Source of the DNA: Deltaproteobacteria bacterium
GTDB lineage: Bacteria; Desulfobacterota; GWC2-55-46; UBA9637; GWC2-42-11
DNA: 38,492 nt
NCBI GenBank assembly: GCA_016223005.1
Contig: JACRPW010000006.1
Coordinates: 1 to 38,492, forward strand
Reading direction: 5' to 3'
The notes under the pieces are model-generated. The model saw nothing but the letters and a program-made list of their open reading frames with translations, made no database searches and was not told the DNA's origin. Below, in pieces: positions 8,239-17,123 of this stretch. The position numbers and the translations under genes were made by a program. Within the stretch, counting starts at the first letter, position 1. Each line of letters opens with the position of its first letter.

Positions 8239-9144
8239 ATGAATACTTATCAGATGGTTATGAGATTATCTTTGGTGTCAATATCTTTTATTATGCTGAC
8301 TGCCTGCACAGGGACAAAGGGTGCTGCAAACAATTCTGCTGCCTCGTCATATTCTGAAGGACTGAGATTTTATCAAAACGGCAGATATGCTAGTGCTATT
8401 GGAAAACTGAAAATGGTCATGGAGGAATATCCGCTTAGTGAAGAGGCTTTAAATGCAGAACTCATTCTGGCAGATGCATATTATGATAGTGAGGAATACG
8501 AGGATGCAGTAGTCTATTATACCGATTTTGTATCACTTCACCCGAGGCATCCGCAAGCACCGTATGCCCAGTTTCAAAAGGGGATGAGTTATTTAAGGCA
8601 GATTTCTACGATAGATAGGGACCAGATTCCTACAAAAAAGGCTTTATTTATATTTCAAGACCTCATTTCCATGTATCCTTCAGGGACATACACTGAAAAG
8701 GCAAAGGAGATGATTCCATTTTTAAGAAAACGGCTTGCAGAAAGAGAACTTTATATTGCCAATTTTTATTTTAAAAATAAGAATTACAAGGGTGCGCTTT
8801 CAAGATATGCAGAGATATTAAAGGAATATCCGGACGTCGGTCTGACTGACAAGACTCTGTATTATATCGGAGAAACCTACATAAAACTTGGGGAAAAGGA
8901 CTTGGCAAAAGATGTATTTTCAAATCTAGTTACAAGTTATCCTGACAGCCCTTTTGCCAAAGATGCCAAGGGGAAAGAATTTAAAAAGGCTTACGAGATG
9001 CATAGTGATTATGATGAAAAGATTGCTGAAATGGACAGGAAGGTTTATCTGACTTCTGACGAAGAGGTTGAAAGGAAAAGGCTGCAAAAACTGAAACTCG
9101 CACAAAAGGATAAGATAGAGGAGATAGTTTCCAAATACAGGTAA
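8239..9144 (+). CDS. bamD: BamD-like outer-membrane assembly lipoprotein (TPR)
   Basis: A lipoprotein signal ends in LTAC with the lipidated Cys at residue 23 from the chosen start. Tetratricopeptide repeats follow (YSEGLRFYQNGRYASAIGKLKMVMEEYP, then several TPR-like pairs) with the outer-membrane lipoprotein BamD architecture. BamD works with BamA in inserting beta-barrel proteins in the outer membrane. The open frame extends back to 8191, but GGAGG at 8226-8230 lies 8 bases before ATG 8239, giving a short clean signal peptide, so I take that start (302 residues). The last 40 residues are a charged helix (EVERKRLQKLKLAQKDKIEE), longer than in E. coli BamD. A YbgF/CpoB-like TPR protein is the alternative. 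Confidence 0.8.
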   Translation: MNTYQMVMRLSLVSISFIMLTACTGTKGAANNSAASSYSEGLRFYQNGRYASAIGKLKMVMEEYPLSEEALNAELILADAYYDSEEYEDAVVYYTDFVSLHPRHPQAPYAQFQKGMSYLRQISTIDRDQIPTKKALFIFQDLISMYPSGTYTEKAKEMIPFLRKRLAERELYIANFYFKNKNYKGALSRYAEILKEYPDVGLTDKTLYYIGETYIKLGEKDLAKDVFSNLVTSYPDSPFAKDAKGKEFKKAYEMHSDYDEKIAEMDRKVYLTSDEEVERKRLQKLKLAQKDKIEEIVSKYR

Positions 9145-9145
9145 T

Positions 9146-9216
9146 AGGCTATAGGCGATGGGTAATAGGAAAAATCCTATAGCCTCTAGCCCATTGCCTA
9201 TAGCCTGCTTTTTTAT
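9146..9216 (+). terminator. Heptamer-repeat hairpin plus T-tract between bamD and ilvD
   Basis: The gap reads as successive 7-base units (AGGCTAT, AGGCGAT, GGGTAAT, AGGAAAA, ATCCTAT, AGCCTCT, AGCCCAT, TGCCTAT, AGCCTGC). The second half is the inverted complement of the first. The hairpin is followed by CTTTTTTATA, so it would act as an intrinsic terminator for bamD. It runs to within a few bases of the ilvD ATG and leaves no Shine-Dalgarno for that gene. Confidence 0.65.
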
Positions 9217-10872
9217 ATGCGAAGCGACAGAATCAAAAAAGGTTTAGAAAGGGTTCCTCATAGGGCGCTCCTTTATGCAACAGGTCTTACAAAAGAGGAA
9301 ATGGCAAAACCCTTCATAGGTGTTGCCACTTCTTTCAATGACCTTGTGCCCGGGCATATCGGCATGAGGACCCTTGAAAGGTTCATTGAAAAGGGTGTGC
9401 ATACAGGGGGAGGGCATTCGTTCTTTTTCGGTGTGCCTGCAATATGCGATGGCATTGCAATGGGGCATACAGGCATGCACTACAGTCTGCCAAGCAGGGA
9501 ACTTATTGCGGACATGATAGAGTCTGTTGCGATGGCTCATGCCCTTGATGGGCTTGTGCTTTTAACAAACTGCGACAAAATCACACCCGGTATGCTCATG
9601 GCTGCTGCAAGGCTTGACATTCCTTCTATAGTTGTTACAGCAGGACCAATGCACACAGGCATGTATAAGATGAAGAGACGCTCATTTGTCCGCGATACTT
9701 ATGAGGCAATAGGCAGATTTAAAAACAAGGAAATCACAGGGCAGGAATTATCTGACTTGGAGTTCTGCGCATGTCCGGGCGGAGGTTCGTGTCAGGGGAT
9801 GTATACTGCTAACACAATGGCATGTGTTACCGAATCTTTAGGCATGTCTCTAGTTGGCTCTGCAACCGGTCTTGAGGGCTCTGCTGAAAAAAGACGAATT
9901 GCATTTGATTCAGGCGTCAGGATTGTTGAAATGGTGAAAGAGGATTTGACGCCGCGTAAAATCATGACAAAAGACGCATTTGAAAACGCCATAAGGATTG
10001 ACATGGCTCTTGGCGGTTCAACAAATACGGCGCTTCATATACCTGCAATTGCCAATGAGGCAGGGATTGAACTGCCTTTAGAGATTTTTGACAGGGTAAG
10101 CAAGGAGACGCCCAACATTGTTAAACTGGAACCGGCAGGCGACCATTTTATGGAGGATTTGGAATATGCAGGCGGCATACCTGCTGTGATGAATAGGTTG
10201 AAGCATCTCTTAAAAGACAATATAACCATTTCCCAAAAAGGCATAAAAGAGATTGCGGAAGATGGAAAGGTCATTGACAGCGATGTTATAAGGACGATTG
10301 AAAACGCATATTATAAAGAAGGCGGCATAGCAGTTTTAAAGGGCAATCTTGCGCCTGACGGATGTGTTGTCAAGCAGACTGCGGTGAATGATAAGGCAAG
10401 ACATTTTACCGGAAAGGCAAGGTGTTTTGATTCAGAAGAATCTGCAATGCAGGCAATACTCGCAGGTAAGATAAAGGCAGGTGATGTGGTTGTTGTAAGA
10501 TATGAGGGGCCGAAGGGTGGACCGGGTATGAGAGAGATGCTTGCGCCTACTGCAACAATTACAGGTATGGGTATGGCGGACAAGGTTGCGCTTATAACGG
10601 ACGGCAGGTTTTCAGGCGGTACACGGGGATCATGCATAGGACATATATCGCCGGAGGCGATGGAGGGCGGGACAATTGCATTTGTCCGGGATGGAGATGA
10701 GATAGAGATAGATATACCGAATAGAAAAATAGAACTGAAAGTTGAGAATGGAGAACTGATCAGAAGAAAAACAAACTGGAAACCGCCTGAGCCAAAGATT
10801 AAAAAAGGGTGGCTTAGCAGATACGCAAAGGTTGTAACATCAGCAAATACAGGGGCGGTAGTGAAGGCATAA
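9217..10872 (+). CDS. ilvD: Dihydroxy-acid dehydratase
   Basis: The protein has 551 residues and makes the 2-keto acids of isoleucine and valine by dehydrating dihydroxy-acids with an iron-sulfur cluster. NCDKITPGM (118-126, Cys 119) and [13 protein letters not shown] (189-201, Cys 192) are cluster-ligand regions. The N-terminal position reads VPGHIGM instead of PCN, as in the E. coli type, which is associated with an oxygen-sensitive [4Fe-4S] cluster; this suits an anaerobe. No Shine-Dalgarno is visible before the ATG because a hairpin repeat occupies the space. It begins the branched-chain amino acid cluster; two toxin-antitoxin-like genes separate it from ilvB. Confidence 0.96.
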   Translation: MRSDRIKKGLERVPHRALLYATGLTKEEMAKPFIGVATSFNDLVPGHIGMRTLERFIEKGVHTGGGHSFFFGVPAICDGIAMGHTGMHYSLPSRELIADMIESVAMAHALDGLVLLTNCDKITPGMLMAAARLDIPSIVVTAGPMHTGMYKMKRRSFVRDTYEAIGRFKNKEITGQELSDLEFCACPGGGSCQGMYTANTMACVTESLGMSLVGSATGLEGSAEKRRIAFDSGVRIVEMVKEDLTPRKIMTKDAFENAIRIDMALGGSTNTALHIPAIANEAGIELPLEIFDRVSKETPNIVKLEPAGDHFMEDLEYAGGIPAVMNRLKHLLKDNITISQKGIKEIAEDGKVIDSDVIRTIENAYYKEGGIAVLKGNLAPDGCVVKQTAVNDKARHFTGKARCFDSEESAMQAILAGKIKAGDVVVVRYEGPKGGPGMREMLAPTATITGMGMADKVALITDGRFSGGTRGSCIGHISPEAMEGGTIAFVRDGDEIEIDIPNRKIELKVENGELIRRKTNWKPPEPKIKKGWLSRYAKVVTSANTGAVVKA

Positions 10873-10878
10873 AAACAA

Positions 10879-11199
10879 ATGACCGCACCATTGGAATTTA
10901 TAAGATGTTTTTCAAAATGTTTGAAATTTACCAGTCATGCAAAAGATGAGATGCTGTACGAAGAATCTGGCGAAATATATGAGATGGAAATAAAAGAGAC
11001 GTTAGCAGAATGCGAAATATTGGAAGAATATTCCGGTGACAAGCCATACCCCAGTTATCTTGTATTTGGAAGAACTAGAAAACAAAGACCATTGCATATT
11101 GTATGCGCACCTGTGCCGGAGGATGAAAAATTGGTTATTATAACAGTATATCAACCTAATCCAGAACTTTGGATTGATTTTAAGAGGAGAAAACTATGA
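10879..11199 (+). CDS. DUF4258 protein, probable toxin half of a TA pair
   Basis: The protein has 106 residues with the DUF4258 outline: an N-terminal FTSHAKDEM segment, EIKETLAECEILEEYSGDKPYPSYLVFGRT, then RPLHIVCAPV and IITVYQPNPELW. DUF4258 is a RelE/BrnT-like small family commonly found beside zinc-finger or HTH antitoxins. The first conserved block usually has arginines after HA..RM; here these positions are Glu and other residues, so activity may be altered. It starts 6 bases after ilvD and overlaps the next gene by 4 bases (ATGA), the usual arrangement of such pairs. Confidence 0.75.
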   Translation: MTAPLEFIRCFSKCLKFTSHAKDEMLYEESGEIYEMEIKETLAECEILEEYSGDKPYPSYLVFGRTRKQRPLHIVCAPVPEDEKLVIITVYQPNPELWIDFKRRKL

Positions 11200-11426
11200 G
11201 ATGTGTATTGTGCGGGGGAGAGACTGAAAAAAAAGTAATTGATGAGGAAATCAGGGTGACTAATGACCATTTCCTTGTCAAGATGGAGTTAGATGTTTGT
11301 AAAAACTGCAATGAAAAATATTATACAGAAGGGCAGGTTGATACCTTAATTCATTTTAAAAAAAGGTTTGAAAAAGAAAAGGTTGGATGTTTGGAAGTTG
11401 GCAAGGTTTATCAAATATCCTCATGA
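11196..11426 (+). CDS. YgiT-type zinc-finger protein, probable antitoxin
   Basis: The protein has 76 residues with two CxxC knuckles (Cys 3/6 and Cys 35/38), as in the N-terminal zinc-binding domain of MqsA/YgiT. The C-terminal helix-turn-helix of full MqsA is absent, so it is the short form that accompanies DUF4258 proteins. ATGA overlap with the preceding gene supports co-translation as a pair. The ilvB leader begins 28 bases after its stop. Confidence 0.78.
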   Translation: MRCVLCGGETEKKVIDEEIRVTNDHFLVKMELDVCKNCNEKYYTEGQVDTLIHFKKRFEKEKVGCLEVGKVYQISS

Positions 11427-11454
11427 CAAAAATATTTTTAAGGAGAATATTAAA

Positions 11455-11532
11455 TTGAACCCCGTTAGAATATTGCAAAATAAAACAATAATTCTAATTG
11501 GGGAAAATCTTATCTTACAAGGAGGATTCTAA
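11455..11532 (+). CDS. Candidate branched-chain leader peptide upstream of ilvB
   Basis: A 25-codon ORF starts at TTG 11455, 9 bases after AAGGAG (11440-11445), and ends with TAA at 11530-11532, four bases before the ilvB GTG. Excluding the initiator, ten codons encode Ile (5), Leu (4) or Val (1), including the run ACA-ATA-ATT-CTA-ATT. Leader peptides rich in these residues control ilv operons in enterobacteria by attenuation. The ORF overlaps the inverted repeat described in the next entry, so ribosome position would change which arms can pair. AT-rich DNA tends to encode Ile and Leu, so this is a candidate only. Confidence 0.35.
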   Translation: MNPVRILQNKTIILIGENLILQGGF

Positions 11533-11538
11533 CGGGGT
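11459..11538 (+). promoter_or_regulatory. Alternative-hairpin leader reaching the ilvB start codon
   Basis: ACCCCGTTAGAAT (11459-11471) is perfectly complementary to ATTCTAACGGGGT (11526-11538), whose end includes the first two bases of the ilvB GTG. The same left arm can pair, with a mismatch, with ATTCTAATTGGGG (11491-11503). The Shine-Dalgarno AAGGAGG (11519-11525) sits just left of the right arm. One fold would bury the ilvB start and the other would free it. It may instead be just another dispersed palindrome that happens to supply the ilvB start. Confidence 0.5.
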
Positions 11539-13240
11539 GAAACTCACAGGCGCGCAGATATTGATTGAGTCTTTGTTAAGGGAAGGGGTAGATACTGTTT
11601 TCGGCTATCCTGGGGGTGCGGTTTTGCCTATATATGATGTGTTGTATAAGGCTCAATTAAGGCATATACTTGTCCGCCACGAGCAGGGCGCTGTCCACAT
11701 GGCAGACGGCTATGCAAGGGCATCAGGAAAACCGGGTGTGGTGATTGTTACATCGGGTCCTGGCGCTACCAATACTGTTACAGGCATTGCAACCGCATAT
11801 ATGGACTCAATACCTGTTGTAGTCTTTACAGGTCAGGTGCCTACAGCGCTTATAGGCAATGATGCGTTTCAGGAGGCGGATATTGTCGGTATAACAAGAC
11901 CATGCACAAAACACAATTATCTTGTTAAAGATGTTAAAGATATGGCGAGGATTATAAAAGAGGCATTCCATATAGCGACAACAGGCAGACCGGGTCCTGT
12001 GCTTGTTGATCTGCCGAAAGATGTGCTGAATGCAACCGCTGAATTCAAATATCCTGAAAAGGCTGATGTGAGAAGTTATCAGCCCACATATGAAGGGCAT
12101 CCCGGGCAAATCAAAAGGGCGCTCGATGCAATACTTTCTGCAAAAAGGCCCGTGATTTATGCTGGTGGCGGCGTTCGTTTGTCAAATGCGTCGAGAGAAT
12201 TAAAGACACTGGCTGAGAAAGCGAATATCCCTGTAACTCTTACGCTTATGGGACTCGGCAGTTTTCCGGGGACACATCCGCTCTTTCTCGGCATGTTAGG
12301 CATGCACGGCACATATACTGCAAATATGTCTGTAACAAATACAGACTGCCTAATTGCAATCGGCTCAAGGTTTGATGACAGGGTTACAGGAAAGGTAGAT
12401 GAGTTTGCCCCTTATGCAAAAATCATACACATTGACATAGACCCTACATCCATAAGCAAAAATGTCCGTGTTGATGTGCCGATTGTCGGTGATGTTCGTC
12501 ATGTTTTGAAGAATATGCTGAAAGAATTGGATAATTTAAAGCAGCCTAAGGTGGGGACAGATTTAAAATCTGTCCCCAGAGTTCCAGAATGGCATGAGCA
12601 AATCACAAGGTGGAAAGAGACGCATAAACTTTCATATAAACAAAATGCTCAAATCAAACCGCAGTATGTCATAGAAAAACTCTATGAACTTACAAAGGGC
12701 AGCGCGATTATCACAACAGAGGTCGGGCAGAATCAGATGTGGGCAGCGCAATTTTATCTTTATGACAGCCCGCGCCAGTTTTTGACATCAGGCGGACTTG
12801 GCACAATGGGTTATGGATTTCCTGCTGCGATAGGCGCGCAGGCTGCGTTTCCTGACAAGACAGTAATTGACATTGCAGGGGATGGAAGCATTCAGATGAA
12901 CATACAGGAACTTGCCACAGCAGTTCAATATAAACTGCCTGTTAAGGTTGCGATACTCAATAACAGATTTTTAGGCATGGTGCGACAGTGGCAGGAATTT
13001 TTCTATGAAAAGAGATATTCCTATACATGTATGGATGCCGCTCCTGATTTTGTAAAACTTGCAGAGGCTTATGGCGCAGTCGGGCTTCGGGCAGAAAAGC
13101 CTGAAGAGGTTGTGCCTGTTATAAAAGAGGCGCTTAAAGTCAATAGACCTGTGTTTATGGATTTTCAGGTGGACAGGGAAGAGGATGTGTATCCAATGGT
13201 GCCGGCAGGACAGCCTTTGAATAAGATGCTTTTGGTATAA
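11537..13240 (+). CDS. ilvB: Acetolactate synthase, large (catalytic) subunit
   Basis: The enzyme is TPP-dependent and condenses pyruvate with pyruvate or 2-ketobutyrate, the first common step to valine, leucine and isoleucine. The N-terminal TPP domain has the activating Glu 49 ([19 protein letters not shown]); a central FAD/Rossmann-like domain follows; the C-terminal TPP domain has the GDG(S) motif at 448-450, with NN about 26 residues later. I chose GTG 11537 because AAGGAGG (11519-11525) precedes it and the conserved start KLTGAQIL follows at once; a longer ATG at 11498 would add non-native residues. Residues 339-347 (VGTDLKSVP) are encoded by an inserted palindrome in the linker before the last domain. 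It is partnered by ilvH downstream, from which it is separated by HEPN/MNT genes. Confidence 0.95.
   Translation: MKLTGAQILIESLLREGVDTVFGYPGGAVLPIYDVLYKAQLRHILVRHEQGAVHMADGYARASGKPGVVIVTSGPGATNTVTGIATAYMDSIPVVVFTGQVPTALIGNDAFQEADIVGITRPCTKHNYLVKDVKDMARIIKEAFHIATTGRPGPVLVDLPKDVLNATAEFKYPEKADVRSYQPTYEGHPGQIKRALDAILSAKRPVIYAGGGVRLSNASRELKTLAEKANIPVTLTLMGLGSFPGTHPLFLGMLGMHGTYTANMSVTNTDCLIAIGSRFDDRVTGKVDEFAPYAKIIHIDIDPTSISKNVRVDVPIVGDVRHVLKNMLKELDNLKQPKVGTDLKSVPRVPEWHEQITRWKETHKLSYKQNAQIKPQYVIEKLYELTKGSAIITTEVGQNQMWAAQFYLYDSPRQFLTSGGLGTMGYGFPAAIGAQAAFPDKTVIDIAGDGSIQMNIQELATAVQYKLPVKVAILNNRFLGMVRQWQEFFYEKRYSYTCMDAAPDFVKLAEAYGAVGLRAEKPEEVVPVIKEALKVNRPVFMDFQVDREEDVYPMVPAGQPLNKMLLV
12553..12577. repeat. 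GGGGACAGATTT palindrome inside ilvB, copy 2
   Basis: Perfect 12-bp arms GGGGACAGATTT and AAATCTGTCCCC surround a single base. It lies in frame in the linker between the central and C-terminal domains of IlvB and encodes VGTDLKSVP together with flanking bases. The copy inside valS is read in the same frame. Confidence 0.85.
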
Positions 13241-13327
13241 AAACAAGGATGGTGTTTTAAGGAAAATAAAGGATAGGAGACATTTATCTGAACAGGCAAC
13301 AAATACTGCTTATCAGGATAGGGACAA

Positions 13328-13717
13328 ATGCGAACTCAGGAACAAAATTGGTGGCTGGAATCAAGTAAAGATGATTGGAGGGCGTTTGAGGTGCTTAAAT
13401 CCAGCGGCAACTATTCTCTGGCTGTTTTTCATCTTCAACAATCCGCTGAAAAGGCATTAAAGGCTCTTTGTTTAAAACATGGGAGACCCGGGTATACTCA
13501 CAGTTGTCTGGACCTTCTTAAAAAAATAATTGGCATTGGAGTCAAAGTAGACGAAGCCGTTATTGGATCAACAAAGAGACTTGACCCTCATTATATATTG
13601 TCCAGATATCCTAATGGCGTTGGAGGTATTCCAAGAGATTATTATGATTTGAAACTTGTAGAGGAGATGGAAAAATGCTCAAAGATAATAATGAACTTTG
13701 TGGAATTGAACCTGTAA
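13328..13717 (+). CDS. HEPN-domain protein
   Basis: The protein has 129 residues and is all-helical. The segment YSLAVFHLQQSAEKALKALCLKHG (29-52) is the typical HEPN helix, and SRYPNG (92-97) matches the conserved RYP(D/N) turn of the PF05168 group. The RNase motif R-x4-H-x-Y of HepT toxins is not present; the nearest is RLDPHY (84-89) with shorter spacing, so nuclease activity is uncertain. It overlaps the nucleotidyltransferase gene by 43 bases. Its order, HEPN before MNT, is seen in some but not all HEPN/MNT modules. It sits between ilvB and ilvH. Confidence 0.82.
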   Translation: MRTQEQNWWLESSKDDWRAFEVLKSSGNYSLAVFHLQQSAEKALKALCLKHGRPGYTHSCLDLLKKIIGIGVKVDEAVIGSTKRLDPHYILSRYPNGVGGIPRDYYDLKLVEEMEKCSKIIMNFVELNL

Positions 13718-14028
13718 AAAAAGAATGGGTTGATGATTTAGTTGCTGGTATTGAAAGAGGTTATGGCATTCATATACAAAAGGCTATCCTTTTTGGCTCT
13801 CGCGCTATAAACGAACATATAACATGGAGCGATTACGATATCTGTTTTATATCTGCGGATTTTAAGGGGATGAAACCATGGGAAAGAATGGAAATAATGT
13901 TAGGGGAGTGGCATGGTGAAAGACCCCTCGAACCGATTTGTTATACCCCAGAAGAGTTTAATACACTAAAAATTTCTTTAATTGATGAAATCAAAAATAA
14001 CGGCAGGATAATTTACGGAGGTTTTTGA
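13675..14028 (+). CDS. MNT-type minimal nucleotidyltransferase
   Basis: The protein has 117 residues. The nucleotidyltransferase signature is intact: GSR at 41-43 and the metal-binding pair Asp 53 / Asp 55 (WSDYDICF). In characterised HEPN/MNT systems the MNT protein is the antitoxin and adenylylates its HEPN partner. The start at ATG 13675 lies inside the HEPN gene with GGAGATGG just upstream. Its stop TGA shares one base with the ilvH ATG, so ilvH translation is coupled to the TA-like pair. Confidence 0.85.
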   Translation: MLKDNNELCGIEPVKKEWVDDLVAGIERGYGIHIQKAILFGSRAINEHITWSDYDICFISADFKGMKPWERMEIMLGEWHGERPLEPICYTPEEFNTLKISLIDEIKNNGRIIYGGF

Positions 14029-14513
14029 TGCGTCATACAATATCCATTTTAGTTGACAATGAGTTCGGCGTATTGAGCAGGATTGCAGGGCTCTTTTCTG
14101 GCAGGGGATTTAATATTGAGAGTTTGTGCGTTGCAGAGACTATTGACCCGAAGGTTTCACGAATGACAATAGTAACAACAGGCGATGACCAGATAATAGA
14201 GCAGATAACAAAACATTTGAATAAACTCATAAATGTTATAAAGGTCTCTGACCTTACAGCCGAGGACCATATTGAGCGGGAACTTGCAATGATAAAGGTG
14301 AATGTGAGTGAAAAAGACAGGGCTGAAGTATTGAGCATAGTTGACATATTCAGGGCAAAGGTTGTTGATGTGAGTCCAAAGACATATACAATTGAGATGA
14401 CAGGCGATAATGAAAAGGTAAATGCAATGGTTGAACTTTTAAAGCCGTTCGGCATAAAAGAGATTGCAAAGACAGGAAAGATTGCAATTGCGAGAAGCCC
14501 AAAAAAACCGTGA
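14028..14513 (+). CDS. ilvH: Acetolactate synthase, small (regulatory) subunit
   Basis: The protein has 161 residues, normal for IlvH/IlvN. The N-terminal ACT domain (HTISILVDNEFGVLSRIAGLFSGRG, about 2-75) binds the feedback inhibitor valine, and the C-terminal ALS-SS domain contacts the catalytic subunit. A ribosome site, CGGAGG at 14016-14021, precedes ATG 14028; the TTG three bases earlier is not needed. It overlaps the MNT stop by one base, showing that the HEPN/MNT pair has become part of this operon. Confidence 0.95.
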   Translation: MRHTISILVDNEFGVLSRIAGLFSGRGFNIESLCVAETIDPKVSRMTIVTTGDDQIIEQITKHLNKLINVIKVSDLTAEDHIERELAMIKVNVSEKDRAEVLSIVDIFRAKVVDVSPKTYTIEMTGDNEKVNAMVELLKPFGIKEIAKTGKIAIARSPKKP

Positions 14514-14522
14514 TGCGTTTTA

Positions 14523-14578
14523 CCGTAAGCGGTGAGCCGTGAACAGTAAGCCGTTTACTGCTTACCGCTCACTGTTTA
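14523..14578. repeat. Heptamer array forming a large hairpin upstream of ilvC
   Basis: About eight 7-base units are seen: GTAAGCG, GTGAGCC, GTGAACA, GTAAGCC, then the complementary series GTTTACT, GCTTACC, GCTCACT, GTTTACT. The two halves form a long imperfect hairpin in the ilvH-ilvC gap. No T-tract follows directly. The related unit AGTAAGC/AGTGAGC recurs at 20528-20541. Confidence 0.7.
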
Positions 14579-14621
14579 CTGCTGCACATAACGCACACGA
14601 ATAACGAGAGGAGATAATTAG

Positions 14622-15638
<1,017 letters not shown>

Positions 15639-16274
15639 ATGCGTATTCCAATCGCCAGTGAAGGTTACCCCTTTATACTGGTTTCAATTGTTATAACAAT
15701 ATTTTTTCTGTGGCTAGGATGGAGACCATTTGCCTACATCCTTATTTTATGGACAATATTTGTTATTGCATTTTTCAGGGACCCTGAAAGGGAAATACCG
15801 ACTAATGAAAATGCAATTGTATCGCCTGCAGACGGCAAGGTAATAATTGTCGATAAGGTATTTGAAGACAGATTTCTTAAAAGCGATGCAATCAAAATCA
15901 GCATCTTTATGAATGTCTTCAATGTCCATGTAAACAGAAACCCTGTGTCAGGGAAAGTTACCGGCATTTTTTATAACCAAGGTAAATTCCTTTCTGCAAA
16001 TCTTGACAAGGCTTCTCTGGAAAATGAACAAAATGCGGTTGTTGTAGAATCTTTAGAAGGTAAAAAAATTGTATATGTTCAGATTGCAGGACTTATTGCA
16101 AGAAGGATTGTCTGCTATTTAAAAGAGGGTGATACAGTTGAAAAAGGCAAAAGATTTGGCATGATAAGATTTGGCTCAAGACTGGATGTATATCTTCCGC
16201 CTGAATATAAAATAGATGTAAAGGTTGGCGATAAAGTGAAAGCAGGGAGTTCAATATTAGGCTATTGGCAATAG
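15639..16274 (+). CDS. psd: Phosphatidylserine decarboxylase proenzyme
   Basis: The protein has 211 residues, the short bacterial/archaeal-like PSD form. Two N-terminal membrane-associated hydrophobic stretches (10-27 and 30-46) are followed by SPADGKV (62-68) and FMNVFNVHVNRNPVSG (90-105). The self-cleavage site that yields the pyruvoyl group is GS in RFGSRLD (Gly 179/Ser 180). It makes phosphatidylethanolamine from phosphatidylserine at the inner membrane and is adjacent to pssA, the enzyme supplying its substrate. The ATG directly abuts the ilvC stop. Confidence 0.95.
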   Translation: MRIPIASEGYPFILVSIVITIFFLWLGWRPFAYILILWTIFVIAFFRDPEREIPTNENAIVSPADGKVIIVDKVFEDRFLKSDAIKISIFMNVFNVHVNRNPVSGKVTGIFYNQGKFLSANLDKASLENEQNAVVVESLEGKKIVYVQIAGLIARRIVCYLKEGDTVEKGKRFGMIRFGSRLDVYLPPEYKIDVKVGDKVKAGSSILGYWQ

Positions 16275-16293
16275 GCTGTAGGCTATAGGGTTT
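16269..16293. repeat. Short AATAGGC/TATAGGG heptamer run
   Basis: Three 7-base units of the AGGCTAT type (AATAGGC, TGTAGGC, TATAGGG) span the end of psd and the gap to pssA. The unit is related to the bamD-ilvD hairpin. The first unit overlaps the psd stop codon. Confidence 0.5.
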
Positions 16294-16310
16294 CTACAAC
16301 GGCATTTAAT

Positions 16311-17108
16311 ATGATTGACAGACAGAAACCAAAACCAGAAGGGATAAAAAAAGGGGTTTTCATTCTCCCCAACCTCGTAACCTCAGCAAGTCTATTCGGC
16401 GGTTTTTATTCAATCATTGCTTGCCTTGACGGAGCCTTTGATAGGGCGGCAATAGCAATACTGGTCTCTGCTGTCCTTGACGGGCTTGACGGCAGGATTG
16501 CAAGGCTTACAGGCTCTACAAGTAAATTCGGCGTTGAATATGATTCGCTTGCTGATTTGATTGCCTTTGGTCTTGCCCCCGGAATACTCATATTTACATG
16601 GGCACTCCGACCATTCGGCAGATACGGCTGGCTTGCGGCATTTTTATATGTTGTATGCGGAGCGCTAAGGCTTGCAAGGTTCAATGTTCAGATAACTACC
16701 ATAGAAAGTAAGAGTTTCAATGGTCTGCCAATACCTGCCGCTGCATCTTTGGTTGCCTCAACTGTTATTATATTTTTCTATTTTGGTTATGGAGAAATAA
16801 CAAAGCATGTAACGGTTTTAATACTTGTCTATCTCCTTGCCTTTTTAATGGTCAGCAATACAAAATATTATAGTTTTAAGGAATTAAACCTGACTAAGAA
16901 GATGCCTTTCATGCTTTTGGTTGGTTTGATACTCCTCCTTATAGCAATTGCCGCAGAACCACAGATTGTCCTGTTTGTATTGACATTCGGTTATGTCCTG
17001 TCAGGTCCTGTTACAACAATATTTTTCAGAAAAAGACAGCACAAGGTCATTAAATCAAAGGTTCTTCATCTTCACACCCCTTTGGAGAAAAAGAGACAGG
17101 GGGATTGA
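16311..17108 (+). CDS. pssA: CDP-diacylglycerol-serine O-phosphatidyltransferase
   Basis: A 265-residue membrane enzyme that makes phosphatidylserine. The CDP-alcohol phosphotransferase signature D-G-x2-A-R-x8-G-x3-D-x3-D is complete at 60-82 (DGRIARLTG through LAD). Several membrane helices follow. Its neighbour psd uses its product. There is no obvious Shine-Dalgarno before the ATG. Confidence 0.94.
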   Translation: MIDRQKPKPEGIKKGVFILPNLVTSASLFGGFYSIIACLDGAFDRAAIAILVSAVLDGLDGRIARLTGSTSKFGVEYDSLADLIAFGLAPGILIFTWALRPFGRYGWLAAFLYVVCGALRLARFNVQITTIESKSFNGLPIPAAASLVASTVIIFFYFGYGEITKHVTVLILVYLLAFLMVSNTKYYSFKELNLTKKMPFMLLVGLILLLIAIAAEPQIVLFVLTFGYVLSGPVTTIFFRKRQHKVIKSKVLHLHTPLEKKRQGD

Positions 17109-17123
17109 TTTGGGAGTTTATTT

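Noticed and set aside
11427-11536. T-box or known riboswitch ahead of ilvB
   Set aside because: I see no T-box sequence or specifier loop, and the region is only about 110 bases; a leader ORF with alternative pairing fits better.
11498-11536. ATG 11498 as ilvB start
   Set aside because: It has no ribosome site and would read through the leader hairpin; GTG 11537 has AAGGAGG and the conserved N-terminus.
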